Positions 17,343-24,494 of a stretch of DNA of 46,429 nt are shown piece by piece. Numbering within the stretch: the first letter of the stretch is position 1; each line of letters begins with the position of its first letter. This stretch comes from JABMRW01 sp964396965 (GTDB taxonomy: Bacteria; Chloroflexota; Dehalococcoidia; Dehalococcoidales; BS750m-G39): the NCBI GenBank assembly GCA_964396965.1, contig CAYNGD010000013.1, positions 1 through 46,429 on the forward strand. The letters are read 5' to 3'. The notes beneath the pieces are model-generated. The model was given only the letters and a program-made list of their open reading frames with translations. It searched no databases and was not told where the DNA came from. Made by a program: the position numbers and the translations under genes.

Positions 17343-17969
17343 ATGGCCAGGTACACTTCAGCTGTCTGCCGGTTGTGCCGCCGCAGCGGCGATAAACTGA
17401 TGCTCAAGGGCGAACGCTGCTTCGGCCCCAAGTGCGCCATAGAGCGGCGGCCCAAGCCGCCGGGGCAGCAACCCATGCGCCGCCGCCGGCTCTCCGACCG
17501 CGGTGTGCAGCTGCGGGAGAAGCAAAAAGCCCGCTACAGCTACGGCGTCCTGGAAAGGCAGTTCCGCCGGTTCTTCAGCCAGGCACAGCAGCAGGCCGGT
17601 ATCACCGGGGACAACCTGCTGGTGCTGCTGGAGAGACGGCTGGACAACGCCGTCCACCGGCTGGGCTTCGCCGATTCCCGCGCCCAGGCCCGCCAGCTGG
17701 TGCAGCACGGGCACATCACTCTCAACGGGCGCAAGACCGATATACCCTCGGCCCTGGTTAAGGAGGGCGATACTATCAGCTGGACGGAGAGCAGCACCAA
17801 GACCGAGTACTACAAGCGGCTGGCCGCCAGCATCGAAAGCAAGGTCATTCCCGGCTGGTTGAGCCTGGACATAGAAAAACTAATCGGCCGGGTGGTAGCT
17901 CTGCCCACCCCCGACGAGATTGAGGCTAAAATCGAGTGGCAGAGCATAGTCGAATACTACTCCAGGTAG
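17343..17969 (+). CDS. rpsD: 30S ribosomal protein S4 (zinc-binding form)
   Basis: Primary 16S-binding assembly protein, 208 aa. Cysteines 9, 12, 26 and 31 in the N-terminus form the zinc knuckle of C+ S4 proteins. The S4 RNA-binding domain follows (RLDNAVHRLGFADSRAQARQ, GHITLNGRKTDIPS). In enterobacteria S4 represses the alpha operon; a pseudoknot target was not looked for successfully here. rpoA follows after 17 bases. Confidence 0.96.
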   Translation: MARYTSAVCRLCRRSGDKLMLKGERCFGPKCAIERRPKPPGQQPMRRRRLSDRGVQLREKQKARYSYGVLERQFRRFFSQAQQQAGITGDNLLVLLERRLDNAVHRLGFADSRAQARQLVQHGHITLNGRKTDIPSALVKEGDTISWTESSTKTEYYKRLAASIESKVIPGWLSLDIEKLIGRVVALPTPDEIEAKIEWQSIVEYYSR

Positions 17970-17986
17970 GTCAAGGAGGCAGCGTT

Positions 17987-18952
17987 TTGTCTGGTTTAGC
18001 CATAGCCAATATTGAGTGTCTGGAAAGCGGGGAGAACTTCGCCCGCTTCAAAGCCGAACCCCTGGCCAAGGGCTTCGGGGTCACCCTGGGCAACGCCCTG
18101 CGGCGGGTGCTCCTCGGCTACCTCCCCGGGGCGGCGGTGACCCGTGTCAGAATCGAGGGGATTCAGCACGAATTTGCCACCATCCCCTCGGTCAAGGAGG
18201 ATGTCACCGAGTTCCTGCTCAACGTCAAGGCGCTGCGGTTGAAGCCCATCTCCGGCCAGGCGGGCAAGCTGACACTGGCCGTTGAGGGAGAGGGGCGGGT
18301 TACCGCCGCCGATATCGAGCCCTCCACTGATTTTGAAATAGCCAACCCCGAGCTCTATCTGGCCACGCTGGACTCGCCGGAGGCCAAGCTCTATGCCGAG
18401 TTTGACGTGGAACTGGGCGAGGGCTACCGGGAATCTGAGTCCGGCGACGACCTGCTCATCGGGACCATACCCATCGACGCCATCTTCACCCCCATCCGCA
18501 AGGTCAATTTCACCGTCGAGCCGACCCACATTGGCGAGGAGATGAGCCAGGAGCGCCTGGATCTGGAGGTCTGGACCGACGGCACCATATCGCCGGTGGA
18601 CGCCCTGAGCCAGGGGGCTAAGATTATATCGGAGCAGCTGACCCCCTTCATTGACTATGCCCGCATCTCTCGCCTGGAGGTGGAGAAGGAGTTTATCCGC
18701 GCCTCCATCCCCGACGAGACCTATAACATGCCGGTGGAACAGCTCGACCTTTCGGTGCGCACCATGAACTGCCTGCGCCGCGGCGGTATCACCACCGTGG
18801 GCGAGCTGATAAGCAAGGGCGAGAAGGAACTGCTCGCCCTGCATAACTTCGGGCAGAAGTCCAAGCAGGAGGTAGAGGAACGGCTGGCGGCGCTGGGGCT
18901 GTCACTCAGCCCCAAGGCCGGGGAGGAAACCGGCGGGGAGGAGAAAGAATGA
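17987..18952 (+). CDS. rpoA: DNA-directed RNA polymerase subunit alpha
   Basis: Assembly platform and activator-contact subunit of RNA polymerase, 321 aa. The N-terminal dimerisation domain carries PLAKGFGVTLGNALRRVLLG; the C-terminal domain (about 245-310) carries SVRTMNCLRRGGITTVGEL and LHNFGQKSKQEVEERL. The TTG at 17987 with AAGGAGG seven bases ahead gives MSGLAIANIECL; the upstream open frame inside rpsD is not coding. ATGA overlap with rplQ. Confidence 0.95.
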   Translation: MSGLAIANIECLESGENFARFKAEPLAKGFGVTLGNALRRVLLGYLPGAAVTRVRIEGIQHEFATIPSVKEDVTEFLLNVKALRLKPISGQAGKLTLAVEGEGRVTAADIEPSTDFEIANPELYLATLDSPEAKLYAEFDVELGEGYRESESGDDLLIGTIPIDAIFTPIRKVNFTVEPTHIGEEMSQERLDLEVWTDGTISPVDALSQGAKIISEQLTPFIDYARISRLEVEKEFIRASIPDETYNMPVEQLDLSVRTMNCLRRGGITTVGELISKGEKELLALHNFGQKSKQEVEERLAALGLSLSPKAGEETGGEEKE

Positions 18953-19299
18953 GGCACCAGATAGCCGGCAGAAAGCTGGGCCGACCCTCAGACCACCGCA
19001 AGGCGCTATTCCGCAACCTGGTTACCGACCTGCTCAACCATGAGAAGATTACCTCCACCGAGGCCAAGGCCAAGGAAATACGCAGCCTGACCGAGAAGAT
19101 GATTACCTTGGGCAAGAAGGGCGGGCTCAACTCCCGCCGCCAGGCGCTGGCCTATATTCTGGACGAAAAGGTAGCGGCCAAGGTCTTTGACGAGCTGGCC
19201 CCCCGCTACGCCGAGCGCCCCGGCGGCTACACCCGCATCATAAAGCTGGGGCCAAGGCTGGGCGACGGGGCACCTATGGTCAGAATCGAGCTGGTGTAA
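18949..19299 (+). CDS. rplQ: 50S ribosomal protein L17
   Basis: Large-subunit protein near the tunnel exit, 116 aa. Family pattern MRHQIAGRKLGRPSDHRKAL, NLVTDLLNHEKITSTEAKAKE and the C-terminal GGYTRIIKLGPRLGDGAPMV. Closes the alpha-operon block; truA follows 13 bases later. Confidence 0.96.
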   Translation: MRHQIAGRKLGRPSDHRKALFRNLVTDLLNHEKITSTEAKAKEIRSLTEKMITLGKKGGLNSRRQALAYILDEKVAAKVFDELAPRYAERPGGYTRIIKLGPRLGDGAPMVRIELV

Positions 19300-19312
19300 T
19301 AACGGAGGCAGT

Positions 19313-20086
19313 TTGACAAAAGATAGCCAGGTTTTGCTCATCATTGAATACGACGGCAGCGGCTACCACGGTTTCCAGTGGCAGAACGGCCTGTCCTCAA
19401 TCCAGAAAGAGCTGGAGAAAGCCATACGGAAGCTCACCGGGGAGAGGCGGCGGGTGATCGCCGCCAGCCGCACTGATGCCGGCGTCCACGCCAAGGGCCA
19501 GGTGGTCGGCTTTAGGACCCGGGCGGAGCTGGCCGCCAAGAATTTTGTTAACGGGCTGAATCACTATTTACCCGGCGATATCGCCGTCAAGGCGGCCTAT
19601 CGGGTAAACGGTGACTTCCGCATCCGCCGCGGCCCCCTCAGCCGGGAGTACAGCTACTATATCTTGAATAGCCCCACCCGCTCCCCGATGAGGGAAGGCC
19701 GGGCCCACCGGGTAGCCGGCCAGCTCAACGTTGAGGCGATGAACCAGGCCGCCCAGACCCTTATCGGCGAGCACGACTTCGCCTCATTCTTAAGTGGCGA
19801 CGGCAGCTGGCTGGAGAGCACGGTGAGGAATGTCTTCAGCGCCGGGGTGGAAAGGGAGGGGGAACTGGTCGTCTTCCGAATGGCGGCCAACTCATTCCTG
19901 CCCCATCAGGTGCGCAACACGGTGGGGACGCTGGTCAGGGTCGGCCTGGGCAGGATGAACCTAGATGAGTTTCGTAGTATAATGGAAGCGAGGCTCCCGG
20001 GAAGGGCGGGGCCAACCGCCCCCGCCTGCGGGCTTTGCCTTGACCGGGTAAACTATCCCGTTCCACCGGGGGAAGCAGCATCATGA
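19313..20086 (+). CDS. truA: tRNA pseudouridine(38-40) synthase
   Basis: Converts uridines 38-40 of the tRNA anticodon arm to pseudouridine; 257 aa. The catalytic Asp55 lies in SRTDAGVHAKGQV, with IEYDGSGYHGFQWQ at the N-terminus and RMAANSFLPHQVRNTVGTLVRVG near the end. The start is a TTG with GGAGGCA upstream. It overlaps rplM by 4 bases and so belongs to the same transcript. Confidence 0.95.
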   Translation: MTKDSQVLLIIEYDGSGYHGFQWQNGLSSIQKELEKAIRKLTGERRRVIAASRTDAGVHAKGQVVGFRTRAELAAKNFVNGLNHYLPGDIAVKAAYRVNGDFRIRRGPLSREYSYYILNSPTRSPMREGRAHRVAGQLNVEAMNQAAQTLIGEHDFASFLSGDGSWLESTVRNVFSAGVEREGELVVFRMAANSFLPHQVRNTVGTLVRVGLGRMNLDEFRSIMEARLPGRAGPTAPACGLCLDRVNYPVPPGEAAS

Positions 20087-20511
20087 AAACCTACAGCACC
20101 AAAGCCGCCGATATCCAGCGCCAGTGGCACGTTCTCGATGCCTCGGGGCAGACCCTGGGCAAGCTGGCTACCAGGGCAGCCACCCTGCTCCTGGGCAAGC
20201 ACAAGCCCATCTTCAGCCCCAATCTGGATACCGGCGATTTCGTGGTCATCATTAACGCGGAAAAGGTCAGCTTCAGCGGCAATAAAGAGGAGAAGAAAAT
20301 CTACTACCGCCACTCCGGCTATCCGGGGGGGCTTAAAAAGGTCACCCTGGCAGAAAGGGAAAAGACCGACCCCGCCAGGGTGATTGAGACAGCGGTCAGG
20401 GGGATGTTGCCCACCAACCGGCTGCGGGCGGTCAGGATGAAGAAGCTCAAGGTCTACGTCGGTGAGGCCCACCCCCACCTGGCGCAGACCGGGGCTAAAA
20501 AGGGAGATTAA
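20083..20511 (+). CDS. rplM: 50S ribosomal protein L13
   Basis: Early-assembly large-subunit protein, 142 aa. Typical segments are WHVLDASGQTLGKLATRAAT, GDFVVIINAEKVSFSGNK, RHSGYPGGLK and AVRGMLPTNRLRAVRMKKL. In other bacteria the rplM-rpsI leader is bound by L13; here the pair is embedded behind truA with no separate leader visible. Confidence 0.96.
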   Translation: MKTYSTKAADIQRQWHVLDASGQTLGKLATRAATLLLGKHKPIFSPNLDTGDFVVIINAEKVSFSGNKEEKKIYYRHSGYPGGLKKVTLAEREKTDPARVIETAVRGMLPTNRLRAVRMKKLKVYVGEAHPHLAQTGAKKGD

Positions 20512-20916
20512 GTGGCTAAAACAGCGAAAGAAAGCTATTTTTACGGCACGGGCCGGCGTAAGACCTCGGTAGCCAGGGTAAGGCTGGTGCCGGGCACCGG
20601 CGAAATCATCATCAACGGCACCCCCTACGAGGAGCGGTTTCCCCGCCCCGAACACCGCCGCAAGATAACCCAGCCGTTCCTGGTGACCGAGAACCTGGGC
20701 AAGTACAACACCGTGGTCAAGGTAGAGGGCGGTGGCATAACCGGCCAGAGTGGGGCCATCAGCCATGGCATCGCCCGGGCGCTGGTAAGGGCCGACGAGA
20801 ACCTCAAGCCGGTACTGCGCCAGAACGGCCTGCTCACCAGGGACCCCCGGGTCAAGGAGAGGAAGAAGGCTGGGCTCAAGCGGGCGCGCAAGGCACCTCA
20901 GTACACCAAGAGGTAA
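20512..20916 (+). CDS. rpsI: 30S ribosomal protein S9
   Basis: Head protein whose C-terminal Lys-Arg touches the P-site anticodon; 134 aa. FYGTGRRKTSVARVRLVPGTG at the start, GGGITGQSGAISHGIARALV in the middle and the terminal QYTKR are all present. GTG start directly after the rplM stop with AGGGAG as ribosome binding site. It is the last gene of the cluster. Confidence 0.96.
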   Translation: MAKTAKESYFYGTGRRKTSVARVRLVPGTGEIIINGTPYEERFPRPEHRRKITQPFLVTENLGKYNTVVKVEGGGITGQSGAISHGIARALVRADENLKPVLRQNGLLTRDPRVKERKKAGLKRARKAPQYTKR

Positions 20917-20945
20917 TCAGGGCGCTACCCCACCCCAACTTTTAA

Positions 20946-20990
20946 CGGGTGTTTATTTTCCCATACCCACCCGCCCGAAAGGTTTTTTTT
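20946..20990 (+). terminator. Possible terminator after rpsI
   Basis: A 6-bp stem (CGGGTG / CACCCG, 16-base loop) is followed nine bases later by eight T residues (20983-20990). The loop is long and the gap to the T-run is unusual, so it is only a candidate for the end of the ribosomal-protein transcript. The rest of the gap up to 21181 is pyrimidine-rich and shows nothing gene-like. Confidence 0.35.
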
Positions 20991-21181
20991 ACCCTCTTTA
21001 ACTTCTTTCCCCACCTCCAACTGGGGTAACGTCCCCCTTTTTCCCCCAGGCAGGGGAATAAGAGAATATATCGCCGTCGCTTAATGGGGTGTGGGGCAGA
21101 AAGTTTTAAAGGCACAGCCTTTGTGGGCGAGTCAGGGTGGGAAGAAAAACAACCGCCGAAAAGCCGGAAATCCCACATCCC

Positions 21182-21211
21182 TTGACGCCCAATTAGTTAA
21201 CTGGTTATAAT
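21182..21211 (+). promoter_or_regulatory. Promoter of the tRNA cluster
   Basis: TTGACG (21182-21187), an 18-base spacer and a perfect TATAAT (21206-21211) lie 18 bases ahead of the first tRNA. The close distance to the tRNA 5' end fits a stable-RNA promoter. Confidence 0.75.
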
Positions 21212-21229
21212 CCTCCTGTATCGCTATAT

Positions 21230-21315
21230 GCCGAAGTGGCGGAATGGCAGACGCGCTACGTTCAGGGCGTAGTGTCCGTACGGACGTGAGAGTTCAAATC
21301 TCTCCTTCGGCACCA
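21230..21315 (+). tRNA. tRNA-Leu (anticodon CAG)
   Basis: The acceptor stem GCCGAAG / CTTCGGC closes on itself, with CCA encoded (21313-21315). The anticodon arm CTACG-TTCAGGG-CGTAG gives anticodon CAG, reading CUG. A long variable arm (GTGTCCGTACGGAC region) marks a class II tRNA, as expected for Leu. Open frames on the opposite strand here are the well-known false translations of tRNA genes. Confidence 0.95.
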
Positions 21316-21322
21316 TCTTTAA

Positions 21323-21399
21323 GCGCTTGTAGCTCAGATGGATAGAGCGCAGCCCTGCGGAGGCTGAGGCCGTGGGTTCGAGACCCGCCAAGCGCGCCA
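21323..21399 (+). tRNA. tRNA-Arg (anticodon GCG)
   Basis: Acceptor GCGCTTG / CAAGCGC, discriminator G, CCA encoded. The anticodon arm CAGCC-CTGCGGA-GGCTG gives anticodon GCG, which reads CGC and by wobble CGU. The D-loop keeps the A20 arginine identity base and C35 is in the anticodon. Most bacteria use an ACG anticodon edited to inosine for this box, so G34 is unusual. Confidence 0.9.
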
Positions 21400-21444
21400 T
21401 ATTAAACAAGCAACTGAAAGGTCAGAGGCTTTTCGGGTATATGA

Positions 21445-21518
21445 GGGCGGTTAGCTCAGCTGGTTAGAGCGTCTGTCTTACACACAGGAGGTCAGAGGTT
21501 CAAGTCCTCTACCGCCCA
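21445..21518 (+). tRNA. tRNA-Val (anticodon UAC)
   Basis: Acceptor GGGCGGT / ACCGCCC, discriminator A; CCA is not encoded (the next bases are CTT), unlike the two tRNAs before it. The anticodon arm TCTGT-CTTACAC-ACAGG gives TAC. A recombinase gene begins about 140 bases downstream, which makes the 3' half of this tRNA the likely attachment site of an integrated element; loss of the encoded CCA could be part of that junction. Confidence 0.95.
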
Positions 21519-21661
21519 CTTTAGCCTCAATTTTGGCCGCCGACCCCACCACCAGCCCGAAAAAGGGCACCTGTTTTCCCAAAAATGCACGCAATGTAGC
21601 ACAAAGTAGTGGTGCATCACCCGGCCAGGGTCTAGACTATCAGCGTAAGGAATACGAGGCG

Positions 21662-22591
21662 ATGACGCTTCAGGACGCACTGGTAGCCTATAAGACCTAC
21701 GCCGGGGCTGAGGGCAAGAGCCCGAAGACGGTGGCCTGGGTTGTTACCAGCGTGGGCTACTTTGCCGAATTCCTGGAACCCAGGCAGCAGGACATAAGCA
21801 CCATCACGGCTAACGACCTGCGACGGTTCATTATCGCCCTCCAAGCAAGAACAAAGTATGCCCATCACCCCTACAATAAGCCACAGCAGGCCAAGCTGTC
21901 GTCACAGTCCATCAAGACCTATTGCCGGGCGATAACCGCCTTCTTTGGCTTCCTGGAGCGCGAGGACTTTGTCAAGAGCAACGTGATGGCCAAGGTGAAG
22001 ATGCCGAAGGTGCCGGACAAGGTGGTCCCCACTTTCTCGGAAAAAGAGGTGGAGAGGCTTCTGGCCCAGGCCGACAAGAGGAGCAACGAGGGATTCAGGA
22101 ACTACTGCCTTTTACTGACCTTCATTGATACCGGCATCAGACTCAGCGAGCTGGCCAATCTCAAGACCGACGATATTGACTACGAGCAAAACCTGTTCCG
22201 GGTAATGGGGAAAGGGCTGAGAGAGCGTTTTATCCCCTTCGGACGCAGGGTGGCCAAAGCACTAATGAAATATCAGCTCAAGTGCCGACCGGAGCCTGTC
22301 GGTACCGATAACTTCTGGCTCAAATGGGACGGGCAGCCGCTATCATCCAACAGGATACAAAAGATCGTCAGTGCTTACGGTAAGAAAGCAGGACTGAAAC
22401 GCTGCTATGCCCATAAACTCCGCCACACAAGCAGCGTCATGTACCTGAGAAACGGAGGTGATGTCTTCAGCTTGCAAAAGAAGCTGGGACACAGGAGCTT
22501 GGTTATGACCAGGCACTATTCGAACCTGGCCGATAGCGATGTCAGAGCGCAGCACCTGAGGTACGGGGTAGCGGACAGGCTTAAGGTTTAA
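21662..22591 (+). CDS. Tyrosine recombinase / phage-type integrase
   Basis: Site-specific DNA strand exchange, 309 aa. The N-terminal SAM-like core-binding domain covers about 1-110 and the catalytic domain 125-309. Catalytic residues are visible: Arg160 (TGIRLSEL), Lys184 (VMGKGLR), His251 and Arg254 (HKLRH), His277 (LGHRS) and Tyr286 (RHYSN). An open frame extends 43 codons upstream towards tRNA-Val, but the ATG at 21662 with CGAGGCG ahead is the more likely start. Placed right after tRNA-Val, it is probably the integrase of an element; a XerC/D-like role cannot be excluded. Confidence 0.88.
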   Translation: MTLQDALVAYKTYAGAEGKSPKTVAWVVTSVGYFAEFLEPRQQDISTITANDLRRFIIALQARTKYAHHPYNKPQQAKLSSQSIKTYCRAITAFFGFLEREDFVKSNVMAKVKMPKVPDKVVPTFSEKEVERLLAQADKRSNEGFRNYCLLLTFIDTGIRLSELANLKTDDIDYEQNLFRVMGKGLRERFIPFGRRVAKALMKYQLKCRPEPVGTDNFWLKWDGQPLSSNRIQKIVSAYGKKAGLKRCYAHKLRHTSSVMYLRNGGDVFSLQKKLGHRSLVMTRHYSNLADSDVRAQHLRYGVADRLKV

Positions 22592-22600
22592 CCTCCGCCT

Positions 22601-23032
22601 TCATTGCTGCTGGCGCTTCCAATCCTTAAGATTTCCGAGCCTCTTCATCTCGGTTACCAGATTTTCTGGACAATGGCCGTAGCCTGTCATCTGATCTATA
22701 GGATAGCCTAATTTCAAGGCTACCGCCGTTGCTTGAAGCTCTTCCACATCGGCTGCTGAGAACCACCGTCCGAACCTCAGATAAGCCATGATGTCTTCTT
22801 TGAACCACAGCAGCTTCTTCCAGCCCGGAATACAATCTGGCAACTCTTTAAGCCGATGCTTCCGTCTAACAGTCTCCACATCGGCATATAAAAGTGTCGC
22901 CACACCCTCAGCATCCAAGACTTCAGGTAGGTCAGCCGCCAAGGTTCCCAATTTGGCTGCACAGACTAAACAGAGCTTGCCAGAATTATCTGGCGCTAAC
23001 TCCCTATGGCACCATGCACATTGCCTGTCCAT
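22601..23032 (-). CDS. Zinc-finger plus MerR/excisionase-like helix-turn-helix protein
   Basis: 143 aa, convergent with the integrase and ending 10 bases from it. The N-terminus has a CxxC...CxxC zinc knuckle (CAWC, CLVC). Residues ~45-90 (LDAEGVATLLYADVETVRRK, then WKKLLWFKEDIMAYL) match the shape of an excisionase-type winged HTH, where the second part is the usual 'write the residue into the helix' region. A likely job is directionality factor or local regulator for the integrase, by context. GTG at 23050 is an alternative start. The exact family is not recognised. Confidence 0.6.
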   Translation of the reverse strand: MDRQCAWCHRELAPDNSGKLCLVCAAKLGTLAADLPEVLDAEGVATLLYADVETVRRKHRLKELPDCIPGWKKLLWFKEDIMAYLRFGRWFSAADVEELQATAVALKLGYPIDQMTGYGHCPENLVTEMKRLGNLKDWKRQQQ

Positions 23033-23217
23033 TTTCACCCCCCCAACCACGAAAGTAGTCTAGAGTTGTGGTTCTACCTCGGATTATAAGCAAGAATAAT
23101 GTGGAGTGCAACAGCAATGATAGCGAAATTAATAGCACTATCTGCTATCAGAAAAATCATGAGTCTTACTCGCATCAGCCTGGTAGCAGGAACATTATTT
23201 AATATAAGGAGGGTGAA

Positions 23218-23694
23218 ATGAGGCTTTCTAAAGAAGATGTTGATGCAAAGATTATCGAGCTGTACAAAAGTGGCTGGAGCTTTAGACCACTCCAAAAGCG
23301 CTACCACAAATCTCCGAATTACATAGCTAACCTTGTTAAAGATATAGAGGTAAAATGTTCCGCCTGCGGCCAACCAAAGGGGAAAGGGCGTTTCCATGCC
23401 TACCATCCGGACCGAGTTCACCGCCCGGATTTCACCATACCACTTTGCCCATCGTGTCATGCTAAAGAGCGAGCGAAATTAAAGCGAGAAGAAGAAAAAT
23501 CGCAGGTTAGTGGAGTATTGTCAACAACAGAAAATACAGCGGGCAAATTAAGTACCGCTCTTCCCACATTCCCGCCTGGCCCACTCTCACCAACGGGAAG
23601 GAAATTTCTGACAATTGTAGTCGTAGCAGCAGTAATAGAAGCTTTGTTCCCAGGATTCTTTGAGAGGCGGTGGAAAGAGATTAAAGATCATTAG
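23218..23694 (+). CDS. Hypothetical protein: HTH-like N-terminus, zinc site, C-terminal membrane segment
   Basis: 158 aa, not recognised. Residues 1-40 (DVDAKIIELYKSGWSFRPLQ...) look like a helix-turn-helix. A metal site follows: CSACGQ and CPSCH separated by about 30 residues with several His (FHAYHPDRVHRP), resembling an HNH or zinc-ribbon module. A low-complexity Pro/Thr linker precedes a hydrophobic stretch (FLTIVVVAAVIEALFPGFF) near the C-terminus. A strong AGGAGG precedes the ATG. Its position beside the integrase suggests element cargo. Confidence 0.6.
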   Translation: MRLSKEDVDAKIIELYKSGWSFRPLQKRYHKSPNYIANLVKDIEVKCSACGQPKGKGRFHAYHPDRVHRPDFTIPLCPSCHAKERAKLKREEEKSQVSGVLSTTENTAGKLSTALPTFPPGPLSPTGRKFLTIVVVAAVIEALFPGFFERRWKEIKDH

Positions 23695-24058
23695 CAAAGG
23701 TCTTAGTTGCGTCTCAGCCAAGCAACCCTAGCGGGGTGATTACTTAAGTAGGTCACAATATGGCTTGTATTCTATTTCCCTGATTGTTACATTACAATAA
23801 GATGGAAAGTGTAATGCCGTAAGTAATTACCGGTGGACAACACGGTATTGCCTGGAGGCAGAGGACGTTCTTGATTTATGCGTCAGGCGGTGTATAATTT
23901 GGTCAAATATGATATGAACTGATAGGGACATATATCGAGTTTGAATGAGGCCTGTATGCCAGGAAGGGTGATGCCGAGATTTTTGTTGCCCAGTTTCCGG
24001 ATCTCAGGTTACTTTATTAATTATAATTAATAAAATTACTAAAGGGGGTAACGTTCCT
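23695..24058. other. Intergenic region before the B12 gene cluster
   Basis: No open frame with coding character was seen on either strand in these 364 bases. The left part has short imperfect inverted repeats (GTTGC/GCAAC near 23706-23728; TACCG/CGGTA near 23828-23848). The right part holds a promoter candidate and an AT-rich run before the AAAGGGGG ribosome binding site of the next gene. A cobalamin riboswitch was considered because of the neighbours but its conserved boxes are not evident. Confidence 0.5.
23871..23898 (+). promoter_or_regulatory. Candidate promoter for the B12-binding subunit/MeaB pair
   Basis: TTGATT (23871-23876), a 16-base spacer and TATAAT (23893-23898). The -10 is perfect; the -35 differs from consensus at two positions. 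It lies about 160 bases ahead of the first gene. Confidence 0.45.
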
Positions 24059-24478
24059 ATGAGTAAAAGAGGGGAATCTAAAGCGGAGCGTCCCATAAGA
24101 GTTCTAATAGCGAAACCAGGTCTTGATGGGCATGACCGTGGAGCTAAGGTTGTGGCGCTAGGGTTACGCGATGAGGGCATGGAGGTAATCTATACTGGCA
24201 TAAGGCAGAAAGTTGAGGACATAGTTAAAACTGCCGTCCAGGAGGATGTTGACGTTGTTGGCTTAAGCTCCCTCTCGGGGGCACACAGCCACTACCTTCC
24301 CAAGATAGTTGAGTTACTTAAAGAGGCAGGCATGGGAAATGTATTGTTCATCATGGGGGGCATTATACCGGAGGAAGACATACCTACGCTTAAGAAAGCA
24401 GGAATGAAGGCAGTCTTTGGTCCTGGAACTCGCATCAAAGACATTGCCGAATTTATCAGGCAAAATGTTGCGCGATAA
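24059..24478 (+). CDS. B12-binding subunit of an acyl-CoA mutase (methylmalonyl-CoA mutase small-subunit type)
   Basis: 139 aa, equal to the C-terminal cobalamin domain of methylmalonyl-CoA mutase as a separate protein. The base-off/His-on motif is Asp23-x-His25-xx-Gly28 in KPGLDGHDRGAK, followed by GLSSLSG and a GG near 100 for the nucleotide tail. It supplies adenosylcobalamin for a radical 1,2-rearrangement. The only large mutase subunit in the window (36842-38500) lacks this domain, so the two probably form one enzyme although they are 12 kb apart. Its end overlaps or nearly touches the MeaB gene. Confidence 0.9.
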   Translation: MSKRGESKAERPIRVLIAKPGLDGHDRGAKVVALGLRDEGMEVIYTGIRQKVEDIVKTAVQEDVDVVGLSSLSGAHSHYLPKIVELLKEAGMGNVLFIMGGIIPEEDIPTLKKAGMKAVFGPGTRIKDIAEFIRQNVAR

Positions 24479-24494
24479 CTCGAGCAAGACCAAT

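Noticed and set aside
20942..21178. Reverse-strand 78-codon frame after rpsI
   Set aside because: Pyrimidine-rich spacer; the frame has no ribosome binding site or recognisable domain and composition is unlike coding sequence.
21224..21680. Reverse-strand frames across the tRNA cluster, with peptides such as LAGLEPTASASAGLRS
   Set aside because: These are the well-known false translations of tRNA genes and their flanks.
23074..23176. Short hydrophobic frame on the reverse strand (RVRLMIFLIADSAINFAIIA region)
   Set aside because: Could be a 33-residue membrane peptide, but the ribosome binding site is poor and it overlaps the leader of the gene at 23218.
23695..24058. Possible cobalamin riboswitch ahead of the B12-binding gene
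   Set aside because: Expected from the neighbours, but the conserved B12-box and the CCACTG-type core could not be found; only short weak repeats are present. An Infernal search with the cobalamin model would settle it.
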